Source: CAZKUN01 sp964555935 (GTDB lineage: Bacteria > Armatimonadota > Zipacnadia > Zipacnadales > VGFC01). Taken from it: DNA of 7,144 bases. The DNA lies in assembly GCA_964555935.1 (NCBI GenBank), contig CAZKUN010000363.1, positions 1 through 7,144 on the forward strand. Reading direction: 5' to 3'. Positions within the stretch are counted from its first letter, which is position 1. Each line of letters begins with the position of its first letter. The notes beneath the pieces are model-generated. The model was not told the origin of the DNA, did not search any database, and was given only the letters and a program-made list of their open reading frames with translations. Shown piece by piece: positions 1 to 6,013 of this stretch. The position numbers and the translations under genes are program-made.

Positions 1-2
1 CG

Positions 3-1043
3 GCGTCTACGAGCTGCTCAGCGAGCAAGTACGCCGTCGCGATGTCGCGGACGGCGCAGGCTTTCCTCAAGGCGACCGATTACGAGACATATATCGTCCT
101 GAGCACGGAGATGGGCGAGCGCTTCCCCGATTACGCGCAAACGCCGAGCATGCTCGCGAGATCGGCCGCCTACGCGGCGAAGCAGCTTGCAGATCCCGAC
201 CGGGCCATCGCGCTGTACCGGCAGCTCTTTGCGCTCGGAAACGCGACGTCTTACGCATCGAGCGGGCGTCGGCAAGCGGCGGCAATCCTGCGCAAACAGG
301 GCGATGAGGAGGGCGCGGCGGCGCTCGAGCAGGAGATCCTCGACCGATTCCCGCTCTCGCAGGACATCACGTATCTTGAGAAAGACCCCGAGAAGCGCAA
401 GCACATCGGCGAGGCTCGCAAGGCCTACACGGAGGCCACGAAGCTCGCCAAAGCAGGCAGTCACGGCGAAGCCGTGGCGCGTTGCGAGGCGATCATCGCC
501 GAGTATGGCCGGACGTACTGGTCCGTCACGGCACAGAAGTACATCGTCAACATCTGGACGATGGCAAAGGACTGGGAGCGCGCCAGCGCGGCGGGGCAAG
601 CCTTCGCCAAGGCCTGGCCGCATCACCCGGAAGCAGCCGAGCATCTCTACCAGGCGGCCTACAGCATCCAAACGCAGATCGGCGATCTCCCGCGCGCCAT
701 TGAGGCGCACCAAGCCTGCGTTGACCAATACCCCGACGATACCTACGCCGCGTCATCGCTCTACCAAATGGCGTACGTGCAGTATCGCGGGGATACGATG
801 GTCGACTACGAGAAGGCGATGGAAGCGTTCATGCGATTGGCGCGCGATTTCCCTCGCCACCAATACGCCGCGACCAGCCGCAAGTACGCCGCGGATTGCC
901 AGATGCAGCTTCGCGATCCGGAGAAAGCCCGCGCCATGTTCGTCGAGCTGATGGAGGAAGACCCCAACAGCTACCTCGCGTACCTGGCGTCTTCGGGGCA
1001 TCAGTTGATCCGCATGAGAAACGACAGTATCAGCGCGCCGTAA
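3..1043 (+). CDS. TPR-repeat protein, 5' truncated by the window edge
   Basis: The reading frame is open from the left edge to the TAA at 1041-1043. An internal ATG at 42 would give 333 residues, but no Shine-Dalgarno-like sequence precedes it and helical coding sequence seems to run upstream (KYAVAMSRTAQAF), so the true start is probably outside the window. The protein is alpha-helical with degenerate tetratricopeptide units. Counting from the ATG at 42, they lie at about 125-155, 160-190, 197-231, 236-272 and 276-308, each ending near an acidic or aromatic-Pro turn (AWPHHPEAA, QYPDDTYAA, DFPRHQYAA, EEDPNSYLA). This spacing resembles the BamD/YbgF type of TPR. No catalytic motif is visible. 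The family's known role is protein-protein scaffolding; the partner is unknown. Only 12 bases separate it from the aldo/keto reductase, so the two are probably co-transcribed. Confidence is high for a coding gene with TPRs and low for any specific function. Confidence 0.85.
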   Translation, partial: ASTSCSASKYAVAMSRTAQAFLKATDYETYIVLSTEMGERFPDYAQTPSMLARSAAYAAKQLADPDRAIALYRQLFALGNATSYASSGRRQAAAILRKQGDEEGAAALEQEILDRFPLSQDITYLEKDPEKRKHIGEARKAYTEATKLAKAGSHGEAVARCEAIIAEYGRTYWSVTAQKYIVNIWTMAKDWERASAAGQAFAKAWPHHPEAAEHLYQAAYSIQTQIGDLPRAIEAHQACVDQYPDDTYAASSLYQMAYVQYRGDTMVDYEKAMEAFMRLARDFPRHQYAATSRKYAADCQMQLRDPEKARAMFVELMEEDPNSYLAYLASSGHQLIRMRNDSISAP

Positions 1044-1044
1044 C

Positions 1045-1049
1045 GGAGG
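1045..1049 (+). promoter_or_regulatory. Shine-Dalgarno GGAGG fixing a TTG start
   Basis: GGAGG lies directly after the stop codon of the TPR gene and six bases before TTG at 1056. No in-frame ATG or GTG lies between that stop codon and the Tat motif of the next gene, so this site decides the unusual start and suggests translation coupled to the upstream gene. Confidence 0.7.
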
Positions 1050-1055
1050 CCGAAA

Positions 1056-2018
1056 TTGTCACGCGAAACCACCCGCCAAACCCGTCGCGAGTTCATCAAG
1101 AGCAGCGCGCTGGTCGCGGGCGCCGTCGCCGTCGGCTCCTCGGCGACAGCTCAGGAGCCGAAACTCCCGATGCGCGTCCTCGGCCGGACGGGAATCGAAA
1201 TCTCACTGCTATCCCTCGGTCTGGGCGCTGCCGGAGACGGACGCGTGGACCCGGATGTGGTGCGTGAGATCGTGAATCTGTGCATCGACGAGGGCGTGAC
1301 CTACATCGACGACGCGCCGATCTACGGGAACACGCAAGCCACGATCGGCCCGGTTCTCACCCAGCGTCGCAGCGATGTTACCGTCGCAAGCAAGGTGGAA
1401 GCGCAAGACCGAGCGGGCGCGCTGAAGCAGCTTGAGCAGTCGCGCAGAGACCTGCAGTGCGACGTCATCGATGTCGCGTTCATCCACAACGTGCCCGACT
1501 TCGATACCGAGCAGATGATGGGTCCCGAGGGCGCGTTCACGGCACTGAGAGAGGCCCGCGAGGCCGGTCACGTGCGGTTCCTCGGATTGAGCGGGCACAA
1601 CCGGCCGGGGCGGTTCATCTCGACGATTGAGACGGGCGAGGTCGACGTGGTGATGATGCCGATGAACTTCGTCGACCGCCACACCTACAACTTCGAGAAC
1701 ACGGTCCTACCCGCCGCCGCGAAGCAGAACTGCGGCGTGCTGTGCATGAAGGTTCTGGGCGGGGTCCCCAACTGGAACTACCGGAACATCGGCCACGCGA
1801 ACCTCGCCGCCCACTACACCGACGCCATCCGCTACGCCGTCACGCTCCCCGGCGTCGCCAGCGCCGTCATGGGCCTGTGCACCCCCGATGAGGCCCGTCA
1901 GGCCATCGCAACCATCAAGTCCGCAGAACCCCTCGACGACGCAGAACTCGCCACCATCCTCGCCAAGGGCAAAGGCCTTGTCGATGGCCTCGGCTACCAC
2001 TACGGGCCGGCGGTCTAG
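1056..2018 (+). CDS. Tat-exported aldo/keto reductase
   Basis: A 320-residue protein starting at TTG, supported by GGAGG six bases upstream and by a complete Tat signal: T-R-R-E-F-I-K at residues 9-15, then a weakly hydrophobic Ala/Val/Gly stretch, with likely cleavage after SSATA (residue 32). The mature part is a single aldo/keto reductase TIM barrel opening with LPMRVLGRTGIEIS (37-50). The family's catalytic tetrad is intact: Asp85 and Tyr90 in DDAPIYG, Lys113 in VASKVEA and His144 in FIHN. Members reduce carbonyl compounds, or oxidise alcohols, with NAD(P)H. It ends without the C-terminal [4Fe-4S] cysteine motif found in some related bacterial aldo/keto reductases. Export is odd for a nicotinamide enzyme; Tat could carry it folded with its cofactor bound. 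The substrate cannot be read from the sequence. Stop TAG at 2016-2018. Confidence 0.92.
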   Translation: MSRETTRQTRREFIKSSALVAGAVAVGSSATAQEPKLPMRVLGRTGIEISLLSLGLGAAGDGRVDPDVVREIVNLCIDEGVTYIDDAPIYGNTQATIGPVLTQRRSDVTVASKVEAQDRAGALKQLEQSRRDLQCDVIDVAFIHNVPDFDTEQMMGPEGAFTALREAREAGHVRFLGLSGHNRPGRFISTIETGEVDVVMMPMNFVDRHTYNFENTVLPAAAKQNCGVLCMKVLGGVPNWNYRNIGHANLAAHYTDAIRYAVTLPGVASAVMGLCTPDEARQAIATIKSAEPLDDAELATILAKGKGLVDGLGYHYGPAV

Positions 2019-2069
2019 AGGCCTCGCCAGTCCAATCCCCGAAAGTCGTGTCAACCGTTCTCATCTCCT

Positions 2070-2084
2070 CCAGGTAGAGCCTGG
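2070..2084 (+). other. Small inverted repeat before the sigma factor
   Basis: CCAGG and CCTGG form a perfect 5-bp stem around the loop TAGAG, just upstream of the sigma-factor start and touching the alternative GTG 2084. It is too short and lacks a U-run, so it is a poor terminator. A role in translation initiation is possible but unproven, and chance is a fair alternative. Confidence 0.25.
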
Positions 2085-2098
2085 TGAGGGACATGGGA

Positions 2099-2716
2099 AT
2101 GCGTTGTGCCGACGGGGAGCAGAATCCATTGAGTGACGAGGCGCCGCCGCGAGAAGTGACGTTGGTAAGCCAGGCGAGAGAAGGCGACCATGGCGCGTTC
2201 ATGCATCTCGCTGGCGCTCACCGACACCGACTGTACGCCCTGACGAGACGGTTTGCCGGCTCTGTCGAGGATGCGGAGGACCTGACGCAGGAAGTGCTGG
2301 TCCGAGCCTTCCGCTACTTCGCCAAGTTCCGCTCGGATGGCGACTTTGGCGCCTGGATCATGAAGATCGCGGTCAACACCTGCCTCACCCACCGCTCCCG
2401 CAAACGGGCGGCGACCGATGGTGTTCAGACGTTTCAGTCGCTCAGACCGTCCCCATCCCCGACCGATCAGCCCCACGCGTCCCTCGAAGCCCAAACCCAG
2501 TCCGAGCAGATCCACGTCGCCATCAGCGCGCTACCGAAGCGCCAACGCATGGCGATCGTGCTGTGTGAGATGGATGGCCACACAGCCGGCGAGGCCGCAG
2601 CGATGATGGGCTGTCGCCCCGGCACCGTGAAGCAGCACCTCCACCGCGCTCGACGCGCCCTCGCCGTGCGCCTGGCGGGCCTGCTCGACAACGGACAAGA
2701 GGAGGAGACGCCATGA
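2099..2716 (+). CDS. ECF-family RNA polymerase sigma factor
   Basis: An extracytoplasmic-function sigma-70 factor of 205 residues from ATG 2099. Region 2 spans about residues 24-99: SQAREGDHGAF, then EDAEDLTQEVLVRAF for core polymerase binding, then FGAWIMKIAVNTCL for -10 recognition. A Pro/Ser-rich linker follows (about 112-130). Region 4 is at about 140-192, with LPKRQRMAIVL and a helix-turn-helix TAGEAAAMMGCRPGTVKQHLHRARRAL for -35 recognition. I chose ATG 2099 because GAGGG sits eight bases upstream. GTG 2084, ATG 2093 and TTG 2129 (GGGGAG nine bases upstream) are in-frame alternatives and none affects a domain. There are no extra C-terminal domains. It overlaps the next gene by four bases, the usual sigma/anti-sigma arrangement, so its activity is very probably held by that protein. 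Its promoter targets cannot be told. Confidence 0.93.
   Translation: MRCADGEQNPLSDEAPPREVTLVSQAREGDHGAFMHLAGAHRHRLYALTRRFAGSVEDAEDLTQEVLVRAFRYFAKFRSDGDFGAWIMKIAVNTCLTHRSRKRAATDGVQTFQSLRPSPSPTDQPHASLEAQTQSEQIHVAISALPKRQRMAIVLCEMDGHTAGEAAAMMGCRPGTVKQHLHRARRALAVRLAGLLDNGQEEETP
2701..2707 (+). promoter_or_regulatory. Shine-Dalgarno of the anti-sigma gene
   Basis: GGAGGAG lies inside the last codons of the sigma-factor gene, five bases before ATG 2713. It gives the anti-sigma gene a strong site of its own as well as stop-start coupling through ATGA, consistent with balanced production of the two proteins. Confidence 0.7.
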
Positions 2717-4266
2717 GAACCATCAACTGCCGCGAGGCAGAGAGACTGATGCAGGGAGAGTTGGATGGGTCGTGCGACCACGTGGGCATGCCGGAGCTAT
2801 TGAATCACGCCGAATCATGTCGCCCGTGTCGGGAACGCCGGGAGGAATATCGAGACTTGCGGCACCAACTACGCGGCACCCCCGAAGATCAAGTCGCGAC
2901 TGACACGTGGGAGCGGGTCGCCGAAGCCGCCGGCAGGCGGATGGCCCGTCCTCGGCATCCGAAAGCATGGCGAGCCACTGCGGGGATGGCAGCCATCGTG
3001 ACCGTGGCCGTCATCGCTGTGGCCCTGCTAACCGGGGCGCCCGGGAAGCCGGCCGAAGTCCTGGCGGCATCGCTGAAGGCCATGAAGGGCGTGACCTCCG
3101 TTCACGCAAAGGGAGAGCACAGCATCCCAACCGTGACACGCGACAGCTCTGGCTTCAGGATGGTGCCGTATGAGGCGTGGTATGTAGACGGCGTTGGGCT
3201 GCGTGAGGAGACGCCGTTTTCGACGCGCTTGACGCTGCCCGACAAGACCTACCGCCTCAACAGACCATACTCGGCAGCAATCATCTACGAGACCCGTGAC
3301 GAGGGGCGTTTCTCGTGGTTTGGAGGGAAGCTGCAACCGGAGCACCTCATCGCGCTCTTCCGGGATCACGGCCAGCCCCCACGGGTCGAGGAGGCGGATG
3401 CGGAACTCGACGGCGCACCCGTGAGGCTCATCACCGTGCACCTTACCAGCGAGTCGTACAAGTTCTGGATTGACCCTGACAGTATGCTGACCCTTCGGTT
3501 TGAGATCGCGCCAGTGGGCCTGCAGGAAACGGTCTGGACCGAGTACGAATACGACGTCGACCTGCCCCCTGACACGATGACCTGGGCCCCCGCCGACGGA
3601 GTGAAGGTCACGGACCTGTCGGCTGTGCCGCTCCGAGAGGCGTATGAGCAGTATCTGATGGGCCCGTCGCACTGGGTCACCCTGAGGTCGAGAGTGCAGC
3701 CGACTACCTCGGACGACCTGCGCTACGCGTCGTTGACTGAGGCCTGGGAGCAAGCGGGTACAGGCCTCCGCGCAGAGAGCAAACGTACGACCCAGGTCTA
3801 CCACGACAACACTGGGTGGTTTCTAGATCACACGGGCGAACGGAGCCAACCCATGGCGGAGGTGCCAGGTGGGTTCGCCAAGGCGGTACTGACGACAGTC
3901 GACATGGCGCGATGCCATGAAGCACGACTCACCGAGAGCACGCTCGACGGCGAGCCCGTCTTAGTCCTCGAGCTGGCCGCCGGATGCGCGAAGCCGCCAA
4001 CAGAGAGTGAGCGGGAGGAGCGCAGCGTCCGGGTAGAGGTCGCAGCCACGTTCAGCCTTGACACGAAGCGGCTGATCCGGGCGCGGCGGGCCTCATGGAT
4101 CGACGGCGAGCCCCTCTCCTGGGAATCGGCAGTGATCGACTATCCGGACTCACTCCCTGACGATGTGTTCAGCTTCACGCGCGATTGGTCTCGCCCCACG
4201 CCGCCCATCGAGGACTGGGACGAGGAGCGCAAGCGGTACTACACCGACCTGCTGTTCGAGGAATGA
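2713..4266 (+). CDS. Transmembrane zinc-type anti-sigma factor with two LolA/RseB-like domains
   Basis: A 517-residue protein. Residues 1-50 resemble the zinc anti-sigma (ZAS) domain, with the H-x3-C-x2-C motif at His32, Cys36 and Cys39 (HAESCRPC) and possible further ligands Cys6 or Cys21; this part should bind the ECF sigma factor encoded just upstream. A single membrane helix lies at about 88-108 (TAGMAAIVTVAVIAVALLTG). The remaining roughly 410 residues should be extracytoplasmic. They begin with AEVLAASLKAMKGVTSVHAKGEH (114-136), typical of LolA/MucB-RseB-like lipoprotein-binding folds. Two halves share an order of motifs: LDGAPVRLITVHL, FWIDPDSMLTLRFE and YEYDVDLPPDTMTW (232-291), against LDGEPVLVLEL, FSLDTKRLIRARR and VIDYPDSLPDDVFSF (411-488). 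The expected role is envelope sensing and sigma sequestration. The fusion of an RseA-like anchor with RseB-like sensing domains is inferred from sequence resemblance. Stop TGA at 4264-4266. Confidence 0.85.
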   Translation: MRTINCREAERLMQGELDGSCDHVGMPELLNHAESCRPCRERREEYRDLRHQLRGTPEDQVATDTWERVAEAAGRRMARPRHPKAWRATAGMAAIVTVAVIAVALLTGAPGKPAEVLAASLKAMKGVTSVHAKGEHSIPTVTRDSSGFRMVPYEAWYVDGVGLREETPFSTRLTLPDKTYRLNRPYSAAIIYETRDEGRFSWFGGKLQPEHLIALFRDHGQPPRVEEADAELDGAPVRLITVHLTSESYKFWIDPDSMLTLRFEIAPVGLQETVWTEYEYDVDLPPDTMTWAPADGVKVTDLSAVPLREAYEQYLMGPSHWVTLRSRVQPTTSDDLRYASLTEAWEQAGTGLRAESKRTTQVYHDNTGWFLDHTGERSQPMAEVPGGFAKAVLTTVDMARCHEARLTESTLDGEPVLVLELAAGCAKPPTESEREERSVRVEVAATFSLDTKRLIRARRASWIDGEPLSWESAVIDYPDSLPDDVFSFTRDWSRPTPPIEDWDEERKRYYTDLLFEE

Positions 4267-4295
4267 GGTGGCGACGAGGTAGAGCAGATGGTTGA

Positions 4296-4324
4296 GGCCC
4301 CGTCTCATTCATCGAGGCGGGGCC
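4296..4324 (+). terminator. GC-rich hairpin, probable terminator of the sigma/anti-sigma unit
   Basis: An 11-bp stem (one G-T pair) formed by 4296-4306 and 4314-4324 closes a seven-base loop ATTCATC, 29 bases after the anti-sigma stop codon. The right arm is followed by AGTCGTTCGAC rather than a run of T, so it is not a textbook intrinsic terminator. Position and stability still favour termination or 3'-end protection before the next operon. Confidence 0.55.
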
Positions 4325-4422
4325 AGTCGTTCGACACCCCCTGTTGACAGCCAACGAAGGCGCGCGTCGCCCCGCCGGAGAATTCACCCCTACATCCACT
4401 CCCGTCAGAACCACATGAGCCT

Positions 4423-4427
4423 CGGAG
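4423..4427 (+). promoter_or_regulatory. Shine-Dalgarno of the UroD-like gene
   Basis: CGGAG lies six bases before ATG 4434 and supports that start over the out-of-frame ATG at 4415. Confidence 0.5.
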
Positions 4428-4433
4428 CACAGC

Positions 4434-5525
4434 ATGACCCGCTGGCAGCACATCCCCATCGACAATCCACAGCCCGATTCAGCCCGATTCGTCCGCGCCA
4501 TGCTCGGCGAGGAAATCCCCGAGCGCGCGCCGCTCGTCGAGTACATTGTCGACCCCGTCGTCATGAAGCCCATTCTCACCGAGCTGTGCGGGCGGGACTG
4601 GGTGCAGCCGGGAGCAGACCGTGAATCACACCAGGAGTACTGGGACAACTACATCGCCTTCTGGCATCACATGGGCTACGACTTCGTGCGCCTGGAGATC
4701 GGCCTCGGCTTCCCAACAAAGGGGCTCGTGGCGAAGGACCCCGCGCCAGGCGTTGACGGTAACCGGGGATGGGTCGACCAACACCACGGCACCATTGAGA
4801 GCTGGGAGGACTTCGAGAAGTACGCGTGGCCCGAGGTCGGCAAGGTCGACCTGACCGTTCTAGAGTATGTGAACGCGAACTTACCCGAGGGCATGGGGCT
4901 GATCTCGTCTCACGGCGGCGGCGTCTACGAGCACATCTCCGCGATCTTCAGCTACGAGGGCCTCTGCATGATGCTCTACGACGATCCGAAGTTGGTGAAG
5001 GCCGTCGCGGATCGCGTGGCCGGGCTGATGGTCGAGTACTACGAGTGGTTGCTAACGCTCGACAAGCTCATCGCCGTGTTCCCTGGGGATGACATGGGCT
5101 TCCGCTCGGGAACGCTCATCGCCCCCGACCAGCTCCGCAAGTACACGCTGCCCTGGCACAGGAAGTTCGCCGCCATGACCCACGAGAAGGGGTTGCCCTA
5201 TTTCCTGCACTCGTGCGGGCAGTTGGCCGACATCATGGACGACCTCATCGACGACATCGGGATCGACGGCAAACACTCGTATGAGGATGCCATCACCCCG
5301 ATTCCCGATGCCCAAGCCCAGTGGGGCGACCGGATCGCCGTCCTCGGAGGGATCGACGTGGACGTGCTCAGCCGGATGGAGCCTGACGCCGTCCGCGAGT
5401 ATGTCAGAAGTCGGATCGATGCCTGCGCGCCGAAGGGCCGGTTCGCGGTGGGTTCGGGCAACTCGATCCCATCCTACGTGCCGGTGGAGAACTACCTGAC
5501 GATGGTTGACGAGGCGCATCGATAG
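4434..5525 (+). CDS. Uroporphyrinogen decarboxylase (URO-D) superfamily protein, methyltransferase-like
   Basis: A 363-residue protein of the URO-D/MtaA TIM-barrel superfamily, about the usual length, soluble and with no signal peptide. Recognisable segments are the N-terminal RFVRAMLGEEIPERAPLVEYIVDP (18-41), GDDMGFRSGTLIAPDQLRKYTLP (218-240), FLHSCGQLADIMDDLIDDIGIDGKHSYED (257-285), VLGGIDVDVL (303-312) and FAVGSGNSIPSYVPVENYL (337-355). His259 and Cys261 in HSCG match the first two zinc ligands of corrinoid-dependent MtaA/MtbA methyltransferases. Where those have a cysteine near the C-terminus, this protein has Ser341 (GSGN), so zinc-dependent methyl transfer is uncertain. It is unlikely to be the haem enzyme HemE, since no other haem gene is nearby. 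It is followed 16 bases later by a molybdenum-hydroxylase gene pair, which suggests a catabolic role on a methylated or methoxylated substrate; this is inference. Confidence 0.88.
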   Translation: MTRWQHIPIDNPQPDSARFVRAMLGEEIPERAPLVEYIVDPVVMKPILTELCGRDWVQPGADRESHQEYWDNYIAFWHHMGYDFVRLEIGLGFPTKGLVAKDPAPGVDGNRGWVDQHHGTIESWEDFEKYAWPEVGKVDLTVLEYVNANLPEGMGLISSHGGGVYEHISAIFSYEGLCMMLYDDPKLVKAVADRVAGLMVEYYEWLLTLDKLIAVFPGDDMGFRSGTLIAPDQLRKYTLPWHRKFAAMTHEKGLPYFLHSCGQLADIMDDLIDDIGIDGKHSYEDAITPIPDAQAQWGDRIAVLGGIDVDVLSRMEPDAVREYVRSRIDACAPKGRFAVGSGNSIPSYVPVENYLTMVDEAHR

Positions 5526-5529
5526 GCCC

Positions 5530-5536
5530 GGAGGAG
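5530..5536 (+). promoter_or_regulatory. Shine-Dalgarno fixing ATG 5542 of the iron-sulfur subunit
   Basis: GGAGGAG lies five bases before ATG 5542. The frame is open further upstream to an ATG at 5506, but that start would overlap the UroD-like gene, has no such site, and adds twelve residues not needed by the ferredoxin fold. Confidence 0.75.
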
Positions 5537-5541
5537 CGACC

Positions 5542-6006
5542 ATGGCCGAGAGCATCCAGTTCACGGTGAATGGGAGTCGCGAGACGGTCACGACCGATCC
5601 CGCGCGCTCCCTGCTCGACGTCCTGCGCGAAGACTTCGGCCTGACGGGCACCAAATACGGATGCGGCGAGGGTGCCTGTGGCGCGTGTACGGTGCTGCTT
5701 GGCGGCAAGCCCACCCGGTCGTGCATCACGCCGGCGGCGACAGCGGCCGGTAGTGAGATCACTACGATCGAGGGCATTGCCGAGGGCGACCAACTGCACC
5801 CCGTCCAGGAGGCGTTCGCTGAGGACGGCGTGCTGCAGTGCGGCTACTGCGCTCCGGGAATGATCCTGGCGACTATCGCGCTGCTCCGAGATACCCCGCA
5901 ACCGACCGACCGCGAGATCACCAAAGCGCTGAACGGACACATCTGCCGGTGCTCTACCTACCCGACCATTCTGGCGGCTGTCCGCAAAGTCGCGGGGCGG
6001 AGGTGA
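5542..6006 (+). CDS. Small [2Fe-2S] subunit of a xanthine dehydrogenase-family molybdenum hydroxylase (IorA/CoxS type)
   Basis: A 154-residue protein, full length for this subunit. The N-terminal plant-type ferredoxin domain carries Cys41, Cys46, Cys49 and Cys61 (YGCGEGACGACTVLL, then TRSC). The C-terminal helical [2Fe-2S] domain carries Cys100 and Cys103 (LQCGYCAPGM) and Cys135 and Cys137 (GHICRCSTYP), so all eight ligands are present. The subunit passes electrons from the molybdopterin site to an external acceptor. It has no signal peptide, while its partner encoded seven bases downstream does, so it is probably exported bound to that partner. No FAD subunit (CoxM/XdhC type) lies between or before them, which fits the two-subunit IorAB-like class that gives electrons to a cytochrome or similar acceptor. 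The start was chosen on GGAGGAG; stop TGA at 6004-6006. Confidence 0.94.
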   Translation: MAESIQFTVNGSRETVTTDPARSLLDVLREDFGLTGTKYGCGEGACGACTVLLGGKPTRSCITPAATAAGSEITTIEGIAEGDQLHPVQEAFAEDGVLQCGYCAPGMILATIALLRDTPQPTDREITKALNGHICRCSTYPTILAAVRKVAGRR

Positions 6007-6013
6007 GGGCGAC

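Noticed and set aside
187..951. Overlapping + strand frame of 254 codons inside the TPR gene
   Set aside because: The translation is dominated by Arg, Ser and Thr, typical of an out-of-frame GC-rich reading; the TPR frame has clear helical repeats.
3028..3804. Long open frame of 258 codons on the - strand inside the anti-sigma gene
   Set aside because: It shows no recognisable domain, is rich in Arg, and is the usual antisense shadow of a GC-rich coding sequence.
4344..4349. Perfect TTGACA, a possible -35 box upstream of the UroD-like gene
   Set aside because: No TATAAT-like sequence stands 16-18 bases downstream (the bases there are GC-rich), so the match alone does not support a promoter. 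A promoter for this operon is still expected somewhere in 4325-4430.
4471..4490. Tandem 10-base repeat AGCCCGATTC in the UroD-like gene
   Set aside because: The frame reads through normally into a family-like N-terminus (NPQPDSARFVRAML), and two copies of 10 bases look like chance rather than a slipped duplication.
4434..5525. Assignment of the UroD-like gene as hemE (haem synthesis)
   Set aside because: The HSCG motif and overall segments fit the broad MtaA-like branch better, and no haem gene is nearby.
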